From CAVTRI01 sp963737075 (GTDB lineage Bacteria > Actinomycetota > Acidimicrobiia > Acidimicrobiales > Palsa-688), in the NCBI GenBank assembly GCA_963737075.1, contig CAVTRI010000001.1, positions 1-64,000 on the forward strand: a DNA stretch of 64,000 nucleotides. The letters are read 5' to 3'. Below, piece by piece: positions 9,275 to 19,761 of the stretch (its first letter is position 1; each line of letters begins with the position of its first letter). Both the position numbers and the translations under genes were made by a program. The notes beneath the pieces are model-generated. The model did not search any database. It worked only from the letters and a program-made list of their open reading frames with translations, and was not told where the DNA came from.

Positions 9275-9299
9275 GCCGGGAACGCTTCGCGGTCCCGGC
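9275..9299. terminator. Strong GC hairpin after the kdpE operon
   Basis: GCCGGGA at 9275-9281 pairs with TCCCGGC at 9293-9299, and inside it CGC pairs with GCG around a TTC loop with one A-G mismatch. It lies 25 bp after the stop of the coiled-coil gene and upstream of the end of the converging MFS gene, so it could terminate from either side. No U tract follows, as is common in high-GC actinobacteria. Confidence 0.55.
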
Positions 9300-9415
9300 G
9301 CCCCGTCATGGTGGTCCGGATCAGATGCCTGGAAACGACGCTAGGCCGCCAGCATGGCCGAACGGTGAACCGAAAGTAAACGGACACCTACCCCCTTCGG
9401 AAAAATACTGAAACC

Positions 9416-10852
9416 TCATCCGACAGATTTCGACGCCGCGTGCAAGGGCGGCCCCTCCACGCCGCAGTACCAGCGAGCAGCCGGCCGGGGCCGAGGCGGA
9501 GCGGGCGGACGGTTGCTGATGGTCAGCGCCGCGAGCACTCCACCGGCCATGGACAACAGCCCGGCGATGGTGACTGCGGTGCGAAACCCGGTCGCGAACT
9601 CGTGGGGCTGCAAGGCGGCGCCGCCAGTGAGCCCAGCGGCGAGCGGCAGCACGGCAACGACGATCAGGCCGGCAGTTCGGGCGACCACGTTGTTGACTGC
9701 TGACGCCGTCCCGGCCTGCTCGGTGGGCGCCGCGTTCATGGCGGTGGCGGTGAGCGGGGCCACCGTAATTGCCAGTCCGGCACCGAAGACGACAACCGCC
9801 GGGAGCACGTACTGCGCGTAGCCGCTTCCGTCAGGGGCTCGAGTCAGCAGCAGCAAACCGGCCCCGACGACGACCGGGCCGACGCTCATCTGCAGCCTGG
9901 GCCCGATGCGAGACGCGAGACGACCGGACCGAGCGGAGAACACGAGCATGAACGCCGTCACTGGCAACAGCGACAGCCCGGCTCCCAGCGGGCTGTAGCC
10001 CGACACCACCTGCAGCTCCACGGGCAACAGGAACAGCGCACCGCCCAGCGCGGCGTAGACCACGAAGGTGACGGCATTGGCGGCGCTGAACTGGCGCACC
10101 CCGAACATGTCGAGCGGAAGCATCGGATTGGCCACCCTCGACTCCACGATCAAGAACAGCGGGGCGGCGATGACGGCGACGATCAGCGCCACGACCACGA
10201 GCGGGGATGTCCAGCCCTTTGTGGGGCCTTCGATGAGCCCGTAGGTCAAGCCGGACAGGAGGACCGCCGCGAGCACGGCCCCGGCCGTGTCGACCCTGCC
10301 GGTCGCGTTCGGATCGCGGGACTCGGGGACGTGCCGCGCCGTCACCCAGAGGACGGCGGCTGCAACGGGAATATTCATGAAAAACACCCACCGCCAGGAC
10401 CCGGCCGAGATCAGGTACCCGCCGACGAGCGGCCCGGCGGCCGAGGCCAGCCCTCCCAGACCGGACCAGGCGCCGATCGCCCGTGACCGGTCCGCCTCCT
10501 GGAACGACGCTTCCAGGATCGCCAGGCTGGCGGGCGTGAGCAGCGCGCCACCGGCACCTTGGACGACCCGCGCGGCGATGAGCGTCACCGCGTTGGGAGC
10601 GATCCCGCATAAGACCGAGGCGGCCGTGAACCAGACAACGCCGACGATGAACACACGCTTGCGGCCCGCCCGGTCGCCGAGCGACCCTCCGAGCAGCAAG
10701 AAGGCGGCCAGCGTGAGGGAGTAACCCGTCACCACCCACTGGAGGAGCCCGAGGCCGGTATGAAACGACCGCTGGATGGCAGGGAGGGCGATGCTCACGA
10801 CCGTGGCGTCGAGAGAGGCGATCCCCGATCCGAGGACGGTAGCGACGATCAC
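9416..10852 (-). CDS. MFS multidrug efflux transporter, DHA2 (EmrB/QacA) family
   Basis: This proton-driven exporter of the 14-helix DHA2 family has 478 residues. The first helix carries LDATVVSIALPAIQ (motif D1-like), followed by QWVVTGYSLTLAAFLLLGGSLGDRAGRKR (motif A), LIAARVVQGAGGAL and SWRWVFFMNIPV (motif C region). The GTG start at 10852 is the first plausible start, since only non-standard codons lie further upstream in frame. It diverges from the ABC transporter at 11006. The substrate is not predictable; related proteins export dyes and antibiotics. Confidence 0.88.
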   Translation of the reverse strand: MIVATVLGSGIASLDATVVSIALPAIQRSFHTGLGLLQWVVTGYSLTLAAFLLLGGSLGDRAGRKRVFIVGVVWFTAASVLCGIAPNAVTLIAARVVQGAGGALLTPASLAILEASFQEADRSRAIGAWSGLGGLASAAGPLVGGYLISAGSWRWVFFMNIPVAAAVLWVTARHVPESRDPNATGRVDTAGAVLAAVLLSGLTYGLIEGPTKGWTSPLVVVALIVAVIAAPLFLIVESRVANPMLPLDMFGVRQFSAANAVTFVVYAALGGALFLLPVELQVVSGYSPLGAGLSLLPVTAFMLVFSARSGRLASRIGPRLQMSVGPVVVGAGLLLLTRAPDGSGYAQYVLPAVVVFGAGLAITVAPLTATAMNAAPTEQAGTASAVNNVVARTAGLIVVAVLPLAAGLTGGAALQPHEFATGFRTAVTIAGLLSMAGGVLAALTISNRPPAPPRPRPAARWYCGVEGPPLHAASKSVG

Positions 10853-11005
10853 CCATTTCCCCTGGCTGGTGCCGTACGACAGTCCGTTCTCGAGTCCGTT
10901 CTCGGCGTCCCTCCAGATGGGTCGAGCTTACGAGCAGGCCCTCGCGACGCGTGCTTGACTCCGTCGAGTGAGAAACGGGTCCGCCGTCCCGAAGGGAAGG
11001 CGGAG

Positions 11006-11923
11006 GTGACGCCGGCCATCCGGACCGACGGCTTGACCAAGCGCTACGCGGACGTTTTCGCCCTCCGCGACCTCAACCTCCAGGTCGAGCCGGGTGAGGT
11101 CGTCGGCTATCTGGGCCCCAACGGGGCGGGGAAGACGACCACGATCCGACTGTTGCTCGGGCTCATTAGGCCGACGGCGGGACGGTGCGAGATCTTCGGG
11201 CTCGACTGCGAACGCCGGGTGGTCGATGCGCATCGTCACCTTGCCTTTGTGCCCGGAGAAGCCAACCTGTGGCCGTCGCTCACCGGGGCCGAAACTCTTC
11301 ACCTCATGGCGCAGCTGCACGGCCAGGTGGACGAACGGTACAGGGACCGGCTGCTGGAGAGGTTCGATCTCGACGGGTCCAAGAAAGTGCGTGCGTATTC
11401 GAAAGGCAACCGGCAGAAGGTTTTGCTCATCGCGGCGTTGATGACGAGAGCAGATCTGCTCGTCCTCGACGAACCGACCAGCGGGCTCGACCCGTTGATG
11501 GAGCAGGCGTTCCGGCTGAGCATCCGTGAGGCGCGCGACCGCGGGCAGACCGTGTTGCTGTCCTCCCACAGCCTCAGCGAGGTCGAGGCGGTGTGCGAGC
11601 GGGTGGCGATCCCGCGCGGCGGCAGGCTCATCGAGACCGGGACGCTGGCCGAGATGCGGCACCTGTCGGCGCTGAGCGTAGAAGCGACGATGGACGGGAA
11701 GACGCCCGACCTGACGGGGATCCCGGGCGTCAGCCACGTCGAACGGGACGGGCGGGTCCTGCGGTGCCAGGTGCGCGGCACGATTCAACCCTTGCTGAAA
11801 GCCCTCGCCGCGGCCGGCGTCACGCAGCTGCTGAGCCGTGAACCATCGTTGGAGGAGTTGTTCCTCGGGCTGTATGGCGACGACGACCAGCGGCGCGAGG
11901 AGACGGCCGACATTGGCGGCTGA
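11006..11923 (+). CDS. ABC transporter ATP-binding protein (antibiotic-exporter type)
   Basis: This nucleotide-binding subunit powers the permease encoded next. Walker A is GPNGAGKTTT near residues 40-49, the signature is YSKGNRQKV (a variant of LSGGQ), and Walker B is LLVLDEPTSGLD, followed by the H-loop SSHSLSEVE. GTG at 11006 follows a GGAAGG/GGAG site; upstream in-frame sequence looks non-coding. The divergent C-terminal portion after residue 215 is typical of ABC-2 exporters. Its stop overlaps the permease start by 11 bp, so the pair forms an operon. Confidence 0.88.
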   Translation: MTPAIRTDGLTKRYADVFALRDLNLQVEPGEVVGYLGPNGAGKTTTIRLLLGLIRPTAGRCEIFGLDCERRVVDAHRHLAFVPGEANLWPSLTGAETLHLMAQLHGQVDERYRDRLLERFDLDGSKKVRAYSKGNRQKVLLIAALMTRADLLVLDEPTSGLDPLMEQAFRLSIREARDRGQTVLLSSHSLSEVEAVCERVAIPRGGRLIETGTLAEMRHLSALSVEATMDGKTPDLTGIPGVSHVERDGRVLRCQVRGTIQPLLKALAAAGVTQLLSREPSLEELFLGLYGDDDQRREETADIGG

Positions 11924-13560
11924 GGCCGGCGTCGTACCGGTTGGTCTTCGCCCCGCACGGTCACCGCGCACGCTGATCGTCCGCCGCACGGCGAGAGCCG
12001 CCATCCGGTCGGGTGTCGGATGGGGGTACGTCTTCGGTGTGGTCGTGGCGTCCTCGGCGCTGACCTACACCCGGTTCTACAAGACGGCAGTCGAGCGGGA
12101 TCATCTGGAAGTGACGTTCGGGTCCAACCGGGCGTCCAGCGCGTTTTTCGGACCCGCACCGGCGCTCAACACCGTGGCTGGCTTCACGGTGTTCAAGACC
12201 TCGATGACCCTGATGCTGGTGGGCGCGGTGTGGGGGCTGCTCACGAGCACCCGCCTGCTGCGGGGAGAGGAGGACGCTGGAAGGTGGGAGCTGCTGCTGG
12301 CGGGCCGGACGACCCGGAGGGGGGCCGTGCTTCAGGCGCTCGGCGGCCTCGGGGCGGGCGCGTTTGTGTTGTGGGCCGTCACCGCGATCATCACCGTCAT
12401 CGCCGGGTCCTCCTCCAAGGTGCACATCGGCGCCAGGGCGGGCATGTTCTTCGCGCTGGCGCTCGTGTCGAGCAGCGTCATGTTCCTGGCCGTCGGGGCG
12501 GTGACGAGCCAGCTGGCGGCGACGCGACGTCAGGCCGCGGCGTACGCTGCCGTCTGCCTCGGACTGAGTTTCGGCGTACGGATGGTCGCCGACTCGGGCA
12601 TCGGCCTGCAGTGGCTGGCGTGGCTCTCGCCGCTCGGTTGGGTGGAGCGGCTGCAACCCCTGACGTCACCCCGGCCGGTGGCCCTGCTGCCCATTGCTGC
12701 GCTCTCCGGTGTGCTCGCGTTTGTTGGTGTGCAGCTGGCGGGAGCCCGCGATGTCGGGACGAGCACCCTGCCCGACCGGGCCCGGGCGGCGCCGCACGTG
12801 CGCCTGCTCGCCAGCCCGGCCGGCTTTACGGTTCGCCTGGCCCGGCCCTCCGTAATCGGATGGACGGTGGCCGTGGCCGCTTCGGGGCTTTTGACCGGCG
12901 TGGTGGCGAACGCCGCCGGCACCACGATGTCGGGGTCATCGGTGCAGGAGGTGTTCTCGCGCCTCGGTGCCCAGGCCACGGGGCTGGCTGCGTTCCTGGG
13001 CGTGTCCTTTTTGATCCTGGCCGTGTTGGTCGCGTTCGCGGCCGCCAGTCAGGTCACGTCAGCCCGGGTCGAAGAGGCGGACGGGCACCTCGACCATCTG
13101 CTGGCGCAGCCGGTCTCTCGGTCGTCGTGGTTGGGTGGCCGGCTGCTGGTCGCTGTGGTGGCCCTCGTGTTCCTCGGTGTCGTGGCCGGGATCGCCACAT
13201 GGGTCGGCACGGTGACGCAGGGATCGGGGTTGCGCTTCTCGTCGGCCGTCGGTGCCGGCCTCAACATCGTGCCCCCCGCCATGCTGCTGCTGGGCGCCGG
13301 CACCCTGGCGATCGGCGCCTGGCCCCGGCGGGCGTCGCTGATCGTCTACGGGCTCTTGGCGTGGTCGTTGCTGGTCGATGGTCGGCGGCTTCACGGTCGA
13401 GAGCCACTGGCTGCTCGACACGTCCGTGTTTCACCAGATGGCGGCGGCGCCCGCGGTCTCGCCGCGATGGGGCGTGAACGGGGTCATGATCGGCGCCGCT
13501 CTCGTCGCCATGCTCGCCGGGGGCCTTCTGTTCGCTCGGCGTGACATCCAAGGCGCCTGA
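11913..13560 (+). CDS. ABC-2 type multi-span permease, one frameshift near the 3' end
   Basis: This partner permease has about a dozen hydrophobic segments in two related halves of six, the architecture of actinobacterial polyketide-antibiotic exporter permeases. A TTG at 11913 follows a GGAGACGG site within the ATPase gene. The frame holds until about 13375 (GLLAWSLLV); the continuation MVGGFTVESHWLLDTSVFHQ and a last helix ending FARRDIQGA then lie in another frame to 13560. One base is missing or extra there. With the repair the protein has about 550 residues. Function as an exporter is inferred from family and pairing. Confidence 0.82.
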
Positions 13561-13585
13561 ACGGCGCGCTTGTCGGTTGCCCGTC

Positions 13586-13668
13586 GCTGGCTGGGGGTCA
13601 GTTGCCCTTGGCTGGCTGGGCGGTTTGCTGGCTGGGGGTCAGTTGCCCCTTGGCTGGCTGGGCGGTTT
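13586..13668. repeat. Two tandem 41/42-bp direct repeats
   Basis: Copy 1 (13586-13626) and copy 2 (13627-13668) are identical apart from one extra C in the second (GCCCTT against GCCCCTT). They start GCTGGCTGGGGGTCAG and end GCTGGGCGGTTT. On the minus strand one unit equals 14 codons, so the repeat falls in the C-terminus of the hypothetical protein at 13598-14014. The one-base length difference shifts the frame between copies. Confidence 0.9.
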
Positions 13669-14014
13669 GCCGGCTGCGCCTGACCTGCCTGTTGCCGAGC
13701 TCGGGGAAGGCGCCGGCGTCGAACGCAGCTATGAACGCCCGGACCGACCGTGGGAGCCGCACGCACACCGGAATCCGGCTCCGCAACGGTCTCATCCATA
13801 CGACGGACCCGGGGACGGCCAGCGACTCGACGTCGCTGTCTGCGCCGACCACGGCATTGAGGTAAACGGCGACAGCGCACCCCCGTGGGTCCCTCGGTCT
13901 GCCCGACACCCCCGCGGCTGACAGCCGGGCGGCCACCTCGGCGGGTGTCTGCCCGAGCGAGTGCAACTCCGTCGCGACATTTTTCCTGAGGTTTCGATGC
14001 CGGTTCAGTAACAC
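13598..14014 (-). CDS. Actinobacterial hypothetical protein with repetitive C-terminus
   Basis: This 138-residue protein is not assigned to a named family. Its core (ATELHSLGQTPAEVAARLSAAG, then CAVAVYLNAVVGAD and RSVRAFIAAFDAGAFPELG) resembles small conserved proteins common in mycobacteria and relatives. The tail repeats QTAQPAKGQLTPSQ-type units encoded by the tandem DNA repeat. If the lost C in repeat copy 1 is restored, the frame would run past the stop at 13598 into the end of the converging permease. The true C-terminus is therefore uncertain. No signal peptide or membrane helix is seen. Confidence 0.6.
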   Translation of the reverse strand: MLLNRHRNLRKNVATELHSLGQTPAEVAARLSAAGVSGRPRDPRGCAVAVYLNAVVGADSDVESLAVPGSVVWMRPLRSRIPVCVRLPRSVRAFIAAFDAGAFPELGNRQVRRSRQTAQPAKGQLTPSQQTAQPAKGN

Positions 14015-14963
14015 GGCGTACCTCCACGACGAGACGTTCCCACCGTGACGCTACCAAACCGATGATCACAGTGCTTCCTCGCGGCCCGGCAGGGGCCCTT
14101 TACCCCCAGCCTTGCCGCCCGGCCGGGCCCCCGGCCTGCTTGAGCCGGCCCTCGCGGGGGCCGCGTGTCAGCCGCGGGAGAGCCGCCCGAGCAGAGCCGA
14201 CGCCGCCGTGACGCCCAGCGCCAGGGCCAGGATCACCACGCCGAAGTCCGCTGCCAGGTGGGCGGGCTGGCCGATGAGCATGCCCCGAAGGGCGTTGACC
14301 TGGTAGCTCAACGGGTTCACCTTGCTCACGGCCTGCACCCAGCCGGGCATGATCGCCACCGGGTAGAGCGCACTCGAGGCGAAGAACAGGGGCATGGTGA
14401 TGGCCTGGCCGATGCCCATCAGTCGGTCCCGGGACAGGGCGATGCCGGCGATCGTCATGGACAGGGTGGCGAAAAACCCGGCCCCGAGCACAACGATCAG
14501 CGCAGATCCGAGGATGTCCAGCGGATTGGTGCTCAGCCCGACCCCGAGCACGGCGGCCAGCACGAGCACCACGACCACCTGGCACAAGGCCCGGATACCG
14601 GCGGCGAACGCCTTGCCGATGATCAACGCAGGCCGGGGCGTGGGGGTCACGAGGAGCTTGGTGAGCACGCCGGCGTCGCGCTCCCAGATGATCTGGATGC
14701 CGAAGAAGATGGCGACGAACAGTGCCGACTGGGCGAGAATCCCGGGCGCCAGGTAATCGAGGTACGGCACCCCGCCGGTGGGGATGGCGTGGATGTGATT
14801 GAAGGTCTCTCCGAAGATCAGCAGCCACAGCGCCGGTTGTATCGCCCGGGTGTACAGCTCGGTGCGGTCGTGGCGGATCTTCTGGAGCTCGACCAGGCAG
14901 AGCGCTGCCGTCCGGCGGGGCAGCATCCACAATGAGGAGGCCAGCGGCGGCGCGGGTAACGGG

Positions 14964-15904
<941 letters not shown>

Positions 15905-15908
<4 letters not shown>

Positions 15909-16384
15909 CGCTGCTCCTCCAGTCCGGCAAGCAGCAGGCGGAGGGCGGGCAGCGCGTCCTGAATACGTCGGCGGTCGCCGGCCGACAAGCCCGCCAGCGC
16001 CAGCTGTGTCGTCTCCCGGCGGAACTGCCTCCGCGCGGTGAGCAGACGCACGGCCTCTGGGGTTGCGGACAGGCGCACGCTGCGCCGGTCCCCGGCGTGA
16101 CGCTGGCGGTCGACAAGCCCTTCCCGGGTAAGCTGGTTGACAAGGGTGCTCACGGAGTTGGGCGCCAGCTGAAGAAGCTGAGCGACCTGCTGAACCGAGA
16201 TCCCTGGCTGGCGCTCGATGACCCCCAGGACCTCAACCTGAGCTTGAGGAAGAGCCTCGGCGGGGTGGGCTCGGCGGAGGGCTCGGCGGAGAGCCCGGCG
16301 AATGGGAAGGATCACGTTGAGCAGCTCCGTCGCGATATCGGCGGCCGCGACATCGGAGACGAACTCTGGCGAGGTCGTGGTCAT
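15905..16384 (-). CDS. MarR-family transcriptional regulator
   Basis: This 159-residue winged-helix regulator has the recognition region QPGISVQQVAQLLQLAPNSV and wing GLVDRQRHAGDRRSVRL, where DxR is the conserved MarR wing motif. It is first in an operon with a DrrAB-like exporter, overlapping the ATPase start by 4 bp. MarR proteins normally repress such operons and release on ligand binding; autorepression is inferred here. An inverted repeat lies 15 bp upstream of its ATG. Confidence 0.92.
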
Positions 16385-16398
16385 CGGGAAGACGTTAG

Positions 16399-16479
16399 CT
16401 CTGCGTCAGAGGTTTCTCTACTGGCAATCTGCGCGAGGGCCCGGGGATTCTCCAATGGCGATCTGCGCGAGCGCCGGGG
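16399..16479. promoter_or_regulatory. Candidate MarR operator and direct repeat upstream of the DrrAB operon
   Basis: CTCTG-CGT-CAGAG (16399-16411) is a perfect inverted repeat 15 bp upstream of the MarR start. Further upstream, TGGCAATCTGCGCGAG (16422 onward) and TGGCGATCTGCGCGAG (16456 onward) form a direct repeat, 34 bp apart, each followed by a GGGG run. Either could be the regulator's site. The assignment is positional only. Confidence 0.45.
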
Positions 16480-16506
16480 CGCCCCGAGCCGCGTCCAGTG
16501 GTTACG

Positions 16507-16917
16507 TCAGGCCTTGGCCCGTTGCAGCGCGGCTCCCGGGACCCGGACGTAGCCGTCTGGGACACAGTCGATCAGCATCTGCTTGATCGTCCCCGACCGC
16601 GCCGTCACCGCCGCCGGATCGATCTGAGGCAGCAGGTCAGCAAATCCGGCTTCGGTGAGCAGCTCCGGGAGGTGGTCCCGCAGTTGGCCGACGATCCATT
16701 CGAGCGGCTCGCCCCGAGCGGCCACGTCGAAGGCTATGGCGGGGCCTTCGGCGGGGACGTGGTAGTGCGGCATGTCGACGAAGTCGTCGAAACGCACCAG
16801 TTCCTTGCGACCTTCGACGTCCGGTCCAAGCACCCGTAACGTCGCTCCCACCTCTCTGAACGAGACGGCGAACGTGAGGCCCCCCGCTTCGAGTTCGTTG
16901 ATATGGGTCTCGTTCAT
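16507..16917 (-). CDS. Hypothetical protein, 136 residues
   Basis: I do not recognise this protein. It is acidic and soluble, with no membrane segment or signal. It starts MNETHINELEAGGLTFAVSF, has a central PHYHVPAEGPAIAFDVAARG and ends with a helical part containing LPELLTEAGFADLLPQIDP. The ATG at 16917 is well placed and codon use matches its neighbours, so it is probably a real gene. It stands alone between the MarR operon and the DUF222-HNH gene, and nothing in the context suggests a role. Confidence 0.65.
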   Translation of the reverse strand: MNETHINELEAGGLTFAVSFREVGATLRVLGPDVEGRKELVRFDDFVDMPHYHVPAEGPAIAFDVAARGEPLEWIVGQLRDHLPELLTEAGFADLLPQIDPAAVTARSGTIKQMLIDCVPDGYVRVPGAALQRAKA

Positions 16918-17070
16918 CGCGCCTCCCCGAGTGCCGACGAGGGTGACTCTACGACTTCAGGACCAGATCGGTTGCGGCCGCCGTTCTCTGCAGTTGTCAA
17001 GGATCGTGCGCCGCCGGCGCTGCCGGGGGCTGGGGCTGCGTGTCGTCGCGGGTGTGGGGCCGCCGTCAGC

Positions 17071-18210
17071 TCACGGCGGCTGGGGTCTGAGCAGGCCGGC
17101 CCGCCGGTCGCGTTCGGTCTTTTCGTGGTGGTCGCTCCAGCAGCGTGCCTGCAGGTTGTGGTAGGCGGTAGGACCCTGGTTGTTGACCGGGTTGACGTGA
17201 TCCCATTGCAGGCCGTGACGGCGGCCACAGTCGGCGCAGCTCGCACCTTCGAAGGTGGGGGCTTGGCCTAGCTCCAAGGCGGTGCGTAGCTCGGCGGGGA
17301 TGTGTCGGCCGAGATGACAGACCCGCAGGGTGTCGACACCGTCGTGGAAGGCCACCTTCAAGAACGCGTCGTTCGCAATGTGACGTGCGACCTCGACTGG
17401 GACGGGGCCACCGCCGATGATGTGGCACACCTCTCCGGGATGAGCATGGTCACGCCGGAATGCGTTGATGTCGCACACCACGACCATCTCGGCGCGACTC
17501 TTCCCGCGCTGGCTGGCGCCGGCGAGCATCTGGGCGACGGCGTCGGCGGCGTGGGCCTCTCGCGGTTCGGTTGAACCGTCGGCCCGCGCGCGCCTGCGGA
17601 TGCGGTCGGTCTCGACGTCGAGGCGGTTGACGATCTGGACGCCGACCTCAGGAGTCAGGGCGCCGGTGAAGCAGATCATGCCGTAGCGGTCCCGCCAGTG
17701 ACGGAACTGGCGGGCGCGATGCTGGCGGGCATACAACTCGGCGGGGTCGTGGGCCCGGAGGCGGAGGTCCCTGGCCCGATCCCGCAGCGCCGTCAGCCCC
17801 GAGGTGGGAGCTAAGGCGAGAAGCTCACCGGCTGAACCCGGCAGCTCGGCTTCGGTGTTGATGATCTCCGCTGCTTCGGGCAGCGACAGCTCCCCGGCGA
17901 CAAGTCTCCGTTGGACTTCGGGGCAGGCCTCGGCCGCCGCCGAGGTCTTGACCGCCTGGCGGGCCGCCCCGCTGGTAGTTCCGGCTTGCCGGGCCAGCCA
18001 GTCGACGCCGTCTGCGCAGCCTCGCTCCTTGTGGGCACCTGTCTCGATCACCCGAGCGGCGGCGGCCGCCCGCACAGCGGCGCAAGCCTTCTCCGTTACC
18101 GCCAGCGCCTCGACAACCGCCGCGCAGTCGGCGCCCGACAACAACCTCAGATCCAAGCCGGCCAACGCCGTCCGCAGCCCTCCCGCCCACTCCAGTACCG
18201 AAACTGGCAC
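17071..18210 (-). CDS. DUF222 / HNH endonuclease domain protein (13E12-like family)
   Basis: This 379-residue protein combines an N-terminal DUF222 domain (about residues 30-280) with a C-terminal HNH nuclease motif: CADCGRRHGLQWDHVNPVNNQGP, then HNLQARCWSDHHEKT. The Cys pairs and the DH-N-H core are intact. The GTG start follows a strong GGAGGAGG site. Such genes are numerous in mycobacteria and other actinobacteria, where several carry LexA boxes. A LexA-like site lies 74 bp upstream here (18284-18299). The biological role of the family is unresolved; a mobile or repair-related nuclease is usual speculation. Confidence 0.9.
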   Translation of the reverse strand: MPVSVLEWAGGLRTALAGLDLRLLSGADCAAVVEALAVTEKACAAVRAAAAARVIETGAHKERGCADGVDWLARQAGTTSGAARQAVKTSAAAEACPEVQRRLVAGELSLPEAAEIINTEAELPGSAGELLALAPTSGLTALRDRARDLRLRAHDPAELYARQHRARQFRHWRDRYGMICFTGALTPEVGVQIVNRLDVETDRIRRRARADGSTEPREAHAADAVAQMLAGASQRGKSRAEMVVVCDINAFRRDHAHPGEVCHIIGGGPVPVEVARHIANDAFLKVAFHDGVDTLRVCHLGRHIPAELRTALELGQAPTFEGASCADCGRRHGLQWDHVNPVNNQGPTAYHNLQARCWSDHHEKTERDRRAGLLRPQPP

Positions 18211-18283
18211 CGCACCTCCTCCACAACCACTGGTTCGACTGTGAGGAGGCCGTCAGCCCGGCCACGAGGCTTGACTCACTATA

Positions 18284-18299
18284 CGGAACCTATGTTCGA
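18284..18299. promoter_or_regulatory. SOS-box-like site upstream of the DUF222-HNH gene
   Basis: CGGAAC-CTAT-GTTCGA matches the actinobacterial LexA consensus TCGAAC-N4-GTTCGA at 10 of 12 positions, with a perfect right half and core GAAC-N4-GTTC. It sits 74 bp before the start of a gene family known to be LexA-controlled in mycobacteria. Regulation here is inferred. Confidence 0.5.
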
Positions 18300-18405
18300 G
18301 TGCGGCAGAGAAATGCAAAAAAAATGGCACCAGCCGCCTCGGCAGCGACCACGGTGGCGGAAAGCTCGGTGCGAGGAGCCGGAGGGGTTGGCCGCGAGCC
18401 GCTCG

Positions 18406-19038
18406 TCACAACATGTGCCAGCCCGGTCGGCGCTCACGCGGGGGTGCGATGTGCGAGGAGGTGGCGAGGAGTTCGGCCCACAACTGATCGAGAACGGCAT
18501 GCCCGAGCCGGTAGTAACGCCGAGAAGTCAACACCCGCACTTCTGGTGTCATTGTGATCTTGACGAAACCGTCGTAGACGGGCCACAGTTCGATGAGGAC
18601 CGGCACCCAGTGCAGAGTGGTCAGGCGCCGGACCCGCCCTTTCATTGTCCACCCGAGGTACATGTCGCCCCGGGGCGGCCCGAGCTGCAACCGCTCCTGG
18701 AGCGTGACCGCCTGCTGTGTGGTGCCGCCGGCCCACCAGGCATCGAGCGCGGCCGCTACGCCAGATCGGCTGAGCGGAAACATGCGAGTGAAGGACGGCG
18801 ATCGCCGCGGGACCTGACCCCCGGGGGGCACCAGAGGCCGGGAGGGCGCGGCGACGGTGACCGTCTGCCCGGGACCGGCGGGGCCCCTGCCGACCTCGCG
18901 CGCGGCTCGGCCGCGTACAGCACTGAACGGATCGGCGCAAACCCGGGCGTCGTCGGTGCCGTGATGGCACAGGGGGCAGCGCGCCGCCCACTCCGAGACC
19001 ACCTCGCCGCAGCCGGAGCAACGCAGCACCAGCCACAC
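18406..19038 (-). CDS. Hypothetical zinc-ribbon protein
   Basis: This 210-residue protein has an N-terminal CSGCGEVVSEWAARCPLCHH, two CxxC pairs that predict a zinc ribbon. A basic, proline-rich linker follows (about residues 40-85), then a folded region containing RMFPLSRSGVAAALDAWWAGG, MYLGWTMKGRVRRLTTLHWVPV and HAVLDQLWAELLA. I do not recognise the C-terminal domain. Its genomic neighbours are an HNH gene and a truncated SGNH gene, neither informative. It could bind nucleic acid or a protein partner, but that is only suggested by the zinc ribbon. Confidence 0.6.
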   Translation of the reverse strand: MWLVLRCSGCGEVVSEWAARCPLCHHGTDDARVCADPFSAVRGRAAREVGRGPAGPGQTVTVAAPSRPLVPPGGQVPRRSPSFTRMFPLSRSGVAAALDAWWAGGTTQQAVTLQERLQLGPPRGDMYLGWTMKGRVRRLTTLHWVPVLIELWPVYDGFVKITMTPEVRVLTSRRYYRLGHAVLDQLWAELLATSSHIAPPRERRPGWHML

Positions 19039-19137
19039 GGTACGTCACGCCCTCCGCCACATGAGTATGGGGAACGGGGATCCCAACCCCCAGAACGGGG
19101 CCAGATCCAAACCCCAGAACAAGGCCCGGCAGGAGGC

Positions 19138-19761
19138 TCAATCGCCGGCGGCCCGCAAGGCGGCGCTCACAAAGCTGGCCATTGCCGCTTCGCCAGCCGC
19201 GTTGGGGTGCACCGGGGCGGCGGGAGAGGCCGGCAGGAACGGCTCAATCCACCGCCTCCCTTCGGAGGTGCAGGCGTTGTGTCCGGTGCTGCCGGTGTAC
19301 GTGTCGACATAAGTGGCCCCGCCGGCGGCGGCCACCTGGGCCAGGGTGTTGTTGAGCTGCACCTCCTTCGCCCGCAGGTATGGCACGTCGGCGTACGTGA
19401 ACGGCATCTGGGGCCAGCACCCGCTGCCGGTGGGCGGCATGATGGCTGGATAGCCCAGGAGGAAGACCTGGGCGTTAGGCGCCAGACGGTGGATGTCGCC
19501 GAGCACCGCAGACACCCGGGGGGCGAGAGCTTGGATGGCGGCCGAAATCTGGTCGGTGCCGCCGGCGGTGTAGTAGGACTCGCAGGTCCAACCCACCTTG
19601 GTCGGGCCATACGGAGTCGGGGCGGCGCAGTTCTCGAGAATCCCGATGAAGTCGATGTCGTTGCCGCCGATCCCGAGCGTCACCACCTTGTCCGCCGAGG
19701 TGACGGCGTCCAGCTGCTTCAGCCCCCGTCCGGTGCTCGGCAGGGACGGCGCATCGTCCAC
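19138..19761 (-). pseudogene. SGNH/GDSL hydrolase, N-terminus missing
   Basis: The sequence carries SGNH block III (VTLGIGGNDIDF) and block V (APVHPNAAGEAAMA, with the catalytic His), plus the typical LGYPAIMPP strand. What is missing is block I with the GDS nucleophile and the first 80-100 residues. The open frame begins inside the end of the neighbouring GNAT gene (19719-20366), and the homologous part starts only at about GLKQLDAVTS. This looks like a 5' deletion whose breakpoint abuts the GNAT gene. Without the Ser the product could not be an active esterase. Confidence 0.7.

Noticed and set aside
13586..13668. Possible CRISPR array start
   Set aside because: Only two adjacent copies without spacers; they are tandem coding repeats.
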